Positions 13,323 through 16,763 of a stretch of 16,763 nucleotides of DNA are shown one piece after another; position 1 is the stretch's first letter, and the number at the start of each line of letters is the position of its first letter. Both the position numbers and the translations under genes were made by a program. The notes below the pieces were generated by a model. It searched no databases and had not been told where the DNA came from. It saw nothing but the letters and a program-made list of their open reading frames with translations. The DNA is from CAMYKD01 sp041617155 (GTDB lineage: Bacteria; Pseudomonadota; Alphaproteobacteria; Kiloniellales; JAKSDN01), in NCBI GenBank assembly GCA_041617155.1, contig JBFJPL010000084.1, positions 1 to 16,763 of the forward strand. Reading direction: 5' to 3'.

Positions 13323-14633
13323 ATGAGCAGCACGGTTGAACCTCCCTTCCTAGTCGCGCTCAACCTGACGCGCCGCTGCAACCTGCGTTGCGCGCACTGC
13401 TATCTGGATGCCGGGACGCGCAAGAACGGCGGGCCGCGCGAGCTCGAGACCAGCGAGGTGGCCGGACTGCTCGACCAGATTGCAGCGCTCAGCGATGAGA
13501 CCATGGTGGTCCTGACCGGCGGCGAGCCGCTCCTGCGCCCGGATATACTGCAGCTCGCCCGCCATGCCTCGGACCTTGGGCTGATGGTCGTGGTGGGCAC
13601 CAACGGCACCCTACTCGACAAGGCGCGGGTCACCGCCTTGCAGGAGGCGGGGGTGAAGGCCCTGGGCATCAGCCTTGATTCCCTCGACCCTGCCCATCAC
13701 GACGGCTTTCGCGGTCGGCCGGGCAGCTGGGCCAAGACCATGACGGGAATCGATGCCTGCCGCCGGGGCGGGCTCATGTTCCAGCTCCACTACTCCGTGA
13801 CCGATGACAACGCCGACGAGTTGGACGACATGATCGCCTTCGCGCGCTCGGCCGGTGCCGCGGTGCTTAACGTCTTCTTCCTGGTCTGCACGGGCCGCGG
13901 CGAGTCCGTCACCAATGTCTCCGGGGAGGTCTACGACCGGGTGCTGCGCCGGGTCGCCGAGGCAGCGCGCGACGAAGAGGACCTGATCGTGCGCGCCCGC
14001 TGCGCACCGCATTTCAAGCGTATGGCCCTGGAGATGAATCCGCCGTTGCCGGTCACCCTGCGCGACGGCTACGAGGCCGGCGGCTGTCTCGCGGGAACCC
14101 GTTACTGCCGGGTGGCGCCGGAAGGCGAGCTGACGGCCTGTCCATATATGGAGTCGTCTGTCGGTTCGCTTCGTACGCAGGATTTCGCGACGCTCTGGCG
14201 TGAGGCACCGCTATTCCAGCGGCTGCGCGCGCCGAGCCTGGAAGGCCGTTGCGGTGCCTGCGAATATGCGAAGGTCTGCGGCGGCTGTCGGGCGCGACCC
14301 CTGGCCCGAGACGGCGACCTTATGGGCGAGGACTTTCTGTGCAGCTACGAGCCGCAGGGAGCGGCGATGATCGAACCGCTAACGGCGTCCGCCGCCACGG
14401 TTCGCTGGACCCCGGAAGCCGAGGCGCGCCTGCAGCGCGTGCCCGCCTTTGTCCGCCAATTCGTCAGACGCCGTGCCGAGGACTATGCCCGGGAGGTGAA
14501 CGCGGAAGCGGTCACGACCGAGCACTTGCAAACCCTCGCCCAGCGACGCTTCGGCGCGGGCGGGCCACCCAGCGCGGCTGGGAGCAGCCCGTTCCCACGG
14601 CCGGAGAGGCCAGGCCAGAAAGCCAACTCATGA
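13323..14633 (+). CDS. Radical SAM/SPASM protein of NirJ/AhbD type with a C-terminal PCP_red-like domain
   Basis: This is a 436-residue iron-sulfur enzyme. The radical SAM motif C19-x3-C23-x2-C26 (CNLRCAHC) lies at the N-terminus, with TGGEPLLRPD as the SAM-binding GGE motif. The SPASM region has Cys255, Cys262, Cys273, then C310-x2-C313-x5-C319-x2-C322 and Cys340, ending in CGGCRARP, a hallmark of NirJ (haem d1 synthesis), AhbD (alternative haem synthesis) and relatives. An added unit from Trp362 to about 412 (RWTPEAEARLQRVPAFVR) matches the helical domains of the preceding protein. Overlap by 4 bases with a protoporphyrinogen-oxidase gene strengthens a tetrapyrrole role. A peptide-modifying SPASM function is the main alternative, but no precursor-peptide gene is seen. 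I prefer the ATG at 13323 over an upstream GTG at 13305, which overlaps the previous stop codon. Confidence 0.88.
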   Translation: MSSTVEPPFLVALNLTRRCNLRCAHCYLDAGTRKNGGPRELETSEVAGLLDQIAALSDETMVVLTGGEPLLRPDILQLARHASDLGLMVVVGTNGTLLDKARVTALQEAGVKALGISLDSLDPAHHDGFRGRPGSWAKTMTGIDACRRGGLMFQLHYSVTDDNADELDDMIAFARSAGAAVLNVFFLVCTGRGESVTNVSGEVYDRVLRRVAEAARDEEDLIVRARCAPHFKRMALEMNPPLPVTLRDGYEAGGCLAGTRYCRVAPEGELTACPYMESSVGSLRTQDFATLWREAPLFQRLRAPSLEGRCGACEYAKVCGGCRARPLARDGDLMGEDFLCSYEPQGAAMIEPLTASAATVRWTPEAEARLQRVPAFVRQFVRRRAEDYAREVNAEAVTTEHLQTLAQRRFGAGGPPSAAGSSPFPRPERPGQKANS

Positions 14634-16054
14634 CCTTTGACGTGGCCGTGATCGGCGGCGGTGTCTCGGGCCTTGCCACGGCTTATGCGCTGCTGTGCCG
14701 GGGGCACCGGGTGACGGTGCTCGAACGCCAGGTTCGGGCCGGCGGCAACGCAATTTCCGAGCGGATTGGCGGCTTCCTGATGGAGCATGGGCCAAGCTCG
14801 GTCAATGCGGCGGTCGTCGAAGCGGAAACCCTATCTCGCTCGCTCGGCCTCGACAGCTGGCGCTGTGAGCTGGGCCCGGGCGTGCGCCACCGCTATCTGC
14901 TGCGCGATCACACGCTCCATCGCATCCAAACCCATCCGCTCGGCTTTGCAACCTCGGACTATCTCCCGCCGCTGGCGCGTCTGCGCATGATGGGCGAGTT
15001 TCTGGTATCGCCGAAGCGGGACGGGCAGGAGGAAACCGTCGCCGGGTTTTGGGCGCGCCGTTTCGGCAAGGATTTCGCCAGACTGGTGATAGATCCCCTC
15101 GTCGGAGGACTCTTCGCCGGCCTGGCCGACGAGCTCTCCATGCCGGCGGTGTTCCCGGCCCTCGTCGACATGGAGCGCCGCTACGGTTCGATCAGCCGTG
15201 CGGTGCTCGCCAGTCGGCGTGCTGGTGGCCGCATGCCGGGCAGGCGCCTCTATTCCTGGCGCGACGGCGTGGAATCCCTGCCCAAGGCACTGGCGGCGGC
15301 ACTTGGGAACGCCCTTGTGCCCGGTGTTGCAGTCCGGCGCGTTCGGCGCTGGACTGACGGCTTCCGGATCGAGTCCGGGGCCGGTGCGGTCGCGGCGCGG
15401 AGCGTGGTTCTTGCGACCCAACCGCAAGTGGCGGCCGACCTGCTCGACGGCCTCGACCCTGCCGGCGCAGAGGCCGCGGCGAACGTGGATGCGCCGCCAC
15501 TGGCCGTCGTGTTCCTCGGCTATCGGCGCCGGCAGGTCGCGCACGCGTTGGATGGCCTCGGCTATCTCGTGCCCTCTTGCGAAGGGCGGCCGGTCACCGG
15601 GACCCTGTTCTGCTCCACTATGTTTCCAGGCCGGGCGCCCGAAGGCCACGTCGCTTTGGCCGCCTACTTGGGCGGCGCGCGCGCTCCGGCGTTGGCCCAG
15701 GCTCCGGCCGAGGAGCTGGTCGCCACGGCCAGAGCAGAATTCCGGGACCTTCTCGGTGTGGCCGGCGAACCGGTAGTCGCGCGTGTCCGTCAATGGCCGC
15801 GCGGCCTGCCTCAGTACCGACTGGGGCACGTTGAGAGGATGGCAGCGTTGCGGGGCGCGGAGCAGCGTGCGCCCGGTCTGTTCCTCACGGGCAACTACTT
15901 CGGCGGGCTCTCCGTGGCATCCTGCGTCACGCAGGCTTGCGAGACAGCGGAGCGCGTACACAGTTTCCTGATCTATCATGCCGCCGAAATCCGCAGCATC
16001 CTGGCAGGCCCCGAGTTCCCCGTTGCCATTGGGACTGCGAGAGCCGCGGAATGA
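14630..16054 (+). CDS. Protoporphyrinogen/coproporphyrinogen oxidase, HemY/HemG type
   Basis: This is a 474-residue FAD-dependent oxidase. The N-terminal dinucleotide-binding fold shows GGGVSG (9-14) and Glu32 at the end of the second strand. Family signatures follow: GGNAISERIGGF, DPLVGGLFAGLADELSM, then LGYLVPSCEGR with a TGTLFCSTMFPGRAPEG region, and near the end LPQYRLGH and GLFLTGNYFGGLSVASC. The enzyme family oxidises protoporphyrinogen IX or coproporphyrinogen III to the porphyrin, a late step of haem synthesis. The start is fixed by the ATGA overlap (14630-14633) with the radical SAM gene. A longer frame upstream is the shadow of that gene. This may be a dedicated copy serving the many haem proteins of this locus, or may make a substrate for the radical SAM enzyme. 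Which substrate it uses cannot be told by eye. Confidence 0.9.
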   Translation: MTFDVAVIGGGVSGLATAYALLCRGHRVTVLERQVRAGGNAISERIGGFLMEHGPSSVNAAVVEAETLSRSLGLDSWRCELGPGVRHRYLLRDHTLHRIQTHPLGFATSDYLPPLARLRMMGEFLVSPKRDGQEETVAGFWARRFGKDFARLVIDPLVGGLFAGLADELSMPAVFPALVDMERRYGSISRAVLASRRAGGRMPGRRLYSWRDGVESLPKALAAALGNALVPGVAVRRVRRWTDGFRIESGAGAVAARSVVLATQPQVAADLLDGLDPAGAEAAANVDAPPLAVVFLGYRRRQVAHALDGLGYLVPSCEGRPVTGTLFCSTMFPGRAPEGHVALAAYLGGARAPALAQAPAEELVATARAEFRDLLGVAGEPVVARVRQWPRGLPQYRLGHVERMAALRGAEQRAPGLFLTGNYFGGLSVASCVTQACETAERVHSFLIYHAAEIRSILAGPEFPVAIGTARAAE

Positions 16055-16087
16055 GATTTAAATGAGAAATCTGAAGGAGTGAGTAGA

Positions 16088-16414
16088 ATGCAGGCAAAGC
16101 TTCCGCCTCGGTTGACCAAGCTGACCGAAGACCACAGCGACGTCTGGCAGGCCTACCAAACCCTCGGCGAGGCCTGCGCGGAGTCTGGCCCTTTGGACGG
16201 GCGCACACGCAGACTGGTGAAACTTGCGCTGGCCATTGGTGCCCGCTCCGAGGGCGCTGTGCATTCCCACGCCCGCCGAGGACTAGACGAGGGCCTCTCC
16301 GCGGACGAGCTGCACCATGTAGCCATGCTCGCTATCCCGACGTTGGGCTTTCCGATCTCGGTTGCAGCGATGAGCTGGATCGACGACATCGCCGAGGGCT
16401 CCAAACCCAAATAG
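16088..16414 (+). CDS. Carboxymuconolactone decarboxylase (CMD/AhpD-like) family protein without the redox Cys
   Basis: This 108-residue, all-helical small protein contains the CMD core: DGRTRRLVKLALAIG, then EGAVHSHARRGLDEG and a LSADELHHVAMLAIPTLGFP helix. In AhpD-type members a Cys sits where Ala57 lies here (E-G-C-x3-H becomes E55-G-A57-x3-H61), so thiol peroxidase or disulfide chemistry is unlikely. His59 and His61 remain. The only Cys is Cys30, far from that site. I start it at the ATG at 16088 because AAGGAG (16074-16079) is correctly spaced for it; the in-frame GTG at 16079 overlaps that ribosome site. It follows the oxidase gene by 33 bases and is probably the last gene of the operon. 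Its function is unknown. Confidence 0.85.
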   Translation: MQAKLPPRLTKLTEDHSDVWQAYQTLGEACAESGPLDGRTRRLVKLALAIGARSEGAVHSHARRGLDEGLSADELHHVAMLAIPTLGFPISVAAMSWIDDIAEGSKPK

Positions 16415-16542
16415 TTAAACAGTTGGAACCATCGTTGTTGGCAGCAGAAGACCGCAAGAGCGGAATTCGAACTGGCTTTCTTCAAGCCGATATTCGTGCA
16501 TGAACCTGCGGCAGCTTGAATTAGTCAGATCCCCACGATTTG

Positions 16543-16559
16543 GTCGCTTATGCAGCGAC
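16543..16559 (+). repeat. Small hairpin-forming inverted repeat
   Basis: GTCGCT (16543-16548) pairs with AGCGAC (16554-16559) around a five-base loop. It stands 37 bases before the mini-ORF at 16596 and may be part of a structured leader or small RNA. The stem is short, so chance is possible. Confidence 0.3.
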
Positions 16560-16595
16560 ATCGAACGGCTGAACAGCAACCTCGGAGAACACACC

Positions 16596-16613
16596 ATGAA
16601 TCTCGACCGGTAG
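16596..16613 (+). CDS. Possible five-codon leader peptide ORF (MNLDR)
   Basis: ATG-AAT-CTC-GAC-CGG-TAG is preceded at a good distance (8 bases) by GGAG (16584-16587) and followed at once by a hairpin and an intrinsic terminator. That arrangement resembles a leader peptide in a transcription-attenuation region. There is no run of one codon to say what it would sense, and so short a frame with a ribosome-like site can occur by chance. It is offered only as a candidate. Confidence 0.2.
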   Translation: MNLDR

Positions 16614-16621
16614 GTTCCGGC

Positions 16622-16641
16622 GGTTGCGGGCCCCCGCAACC
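16622..16641 (+). promoter_or_regulatory. Perfect 9-bp GC-rich hairpin ahead of the terminator
   Basis: GGTTGCGGG (16622-16630) is followed by CC and then its exact reverse complement CCCGCAACC (16633-16641). In RNA the innermost pairs would open to give a workable loop. It ends 6 bases before the terminator stem. GGGCC at 16628-16632 could alternatively pair with GGCCC at 16652-16656 in the terminator's left arm, so a switch between structures is conceivable. Confidence 0.5.
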
Positions 16642-16647
16642 ATGTGT

Positions 16648-16682
16648 GGACGGCCCTTGTATTGCAAGGGTCGTTCTTTTTT
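16648..16682 (+). terminator. Strong intrinsic (Rho-independent) terminator
   Basis: The stem arms GGACGGCCCTTG (16648-16659) and CAAGGGTCGTTC (16665-16676) pair over 12 positions, including two G-U pairs, around the loop TATTG. Six T residues follow directly (16677-16682). The T-run lies on the plus-strand side, so it ends rightward transcription. It may close the operon ending at 16414, or end a short leader or small RNA that begins in the gap. Confidence 0.85.
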
Positions 16683-16763
16683 CACGCCTTGGGATCGGTG
16701 CTGTCATGTGTCCGGCCTGTTCACGCGGCATGACGGCCGCTGGCCCTGATGAAGTCCGCTGGC

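Larger units (their letters stand above)
16415..16763. other. Non-coding region downstream of the operon
   Basis: After the CMD-like gene there is no convincing protein-coding gene to the end of the window. No tRNA, insertion sequence or CRISPR repeat was recognised. Between 16543 and 16682 lie two hairpins, a five-codon ORF with a well-spaced ribosome site, and a strong intrinsic terminator, listed separately. Beyond the terminator (16683-16763) nothing identifiable was seen; the start of a further gene or promoter may lie to the right. Confidence 0.6.

Noticed and set aside
14249..14629. 127-codon N-terminal extension of the protoporphyrinogen oxidase frame
   Set aside because: It overlaps the radical SAM coding region in another frame and gives Arg/Gly-rich sequence; the FAD-binding fold begins at the ATG at 14630.
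1..16763. Mobile elements, CRISPR arrays, tRNA or rRNA genes
   Set aside because: No transposase, terminal repeats, spaced direct repeats or tRNA-like folds were recognised on either strand.

Overview
The window is G+C-rich bacterial DNA, roughly two thirds G+C by eye, with every supportable gene on the plus strand. High G+C, heavy use of periplasmic c-type cytochromes, a Tat-exported Rieske protein and an FNR/FixK-type box suggest a proteobacterium, most likely an alphaproteobacterium of the Rhodospirillales type. That placement is inference.

Layout. (1) 1-2611: the 3' end of a c-type cytochrome gene overlaps by 4 bases a gene for a membrane-anchored protein with three haem c sites and a C-terminal ethylbenzene-dehydrogenase-gamma-like domain. 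(2) 2612-2865: an intergenic promoter region with an FNR/FixK-like box. (3) 2866-8438: a tight four-gene unit encoding two secreted di-haem cytochrome c peroxidase/MauG-type proteins, a Tat-dependent Rieske subunit and an AioA/IdrA-family molybdopterin catalytic subunit. This composition is that of the dissimilatory iodate reductase system (IdrA, IdrB, IdrP1, IdrP2), here in the order P-P-B-A. (4) 8503-11624: a large HEAT-repeat protein, a secreted cupredoxin-like protein with an amicyanin-type copper motif, and a 41-residue membrane peptide. (5) 11644-16414: a double universal-stress protein with three tandem PCP_red-like helical domains, a radical SAM/SPASM protein of NirJ/AhbD type with one more such domain, a HemY/HemG-type protoporphyrinogen oxidase, and a small carboxymuconolactone-decarboxylase-family protein. 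(6) 16415-16763: non-coding, with hairpins, a possible five-codon leader ORF and a strong intrinsic terminator.

Working model (inference): the two upstream cytochrome genes and the cupredoxin carry electrons between the respiratory chain and a periplasmic molybdoenzyme that reduces iodate or a related oxyanion. The di-haem proteins remove a by-product such as peroxide. The HEAT, stress/PCP_red, radical SAM and protoporphyrinogen-oxidase genes may support maturation and tetrapyrrole supply or modification. The FNR/FixK-like box suggests induction under low oxygen. The most novel part is the linkage of an Idr-type core to a haem-modifying-looking module in which a PCP_red-like domain occurs four times in two adjacent proteins.
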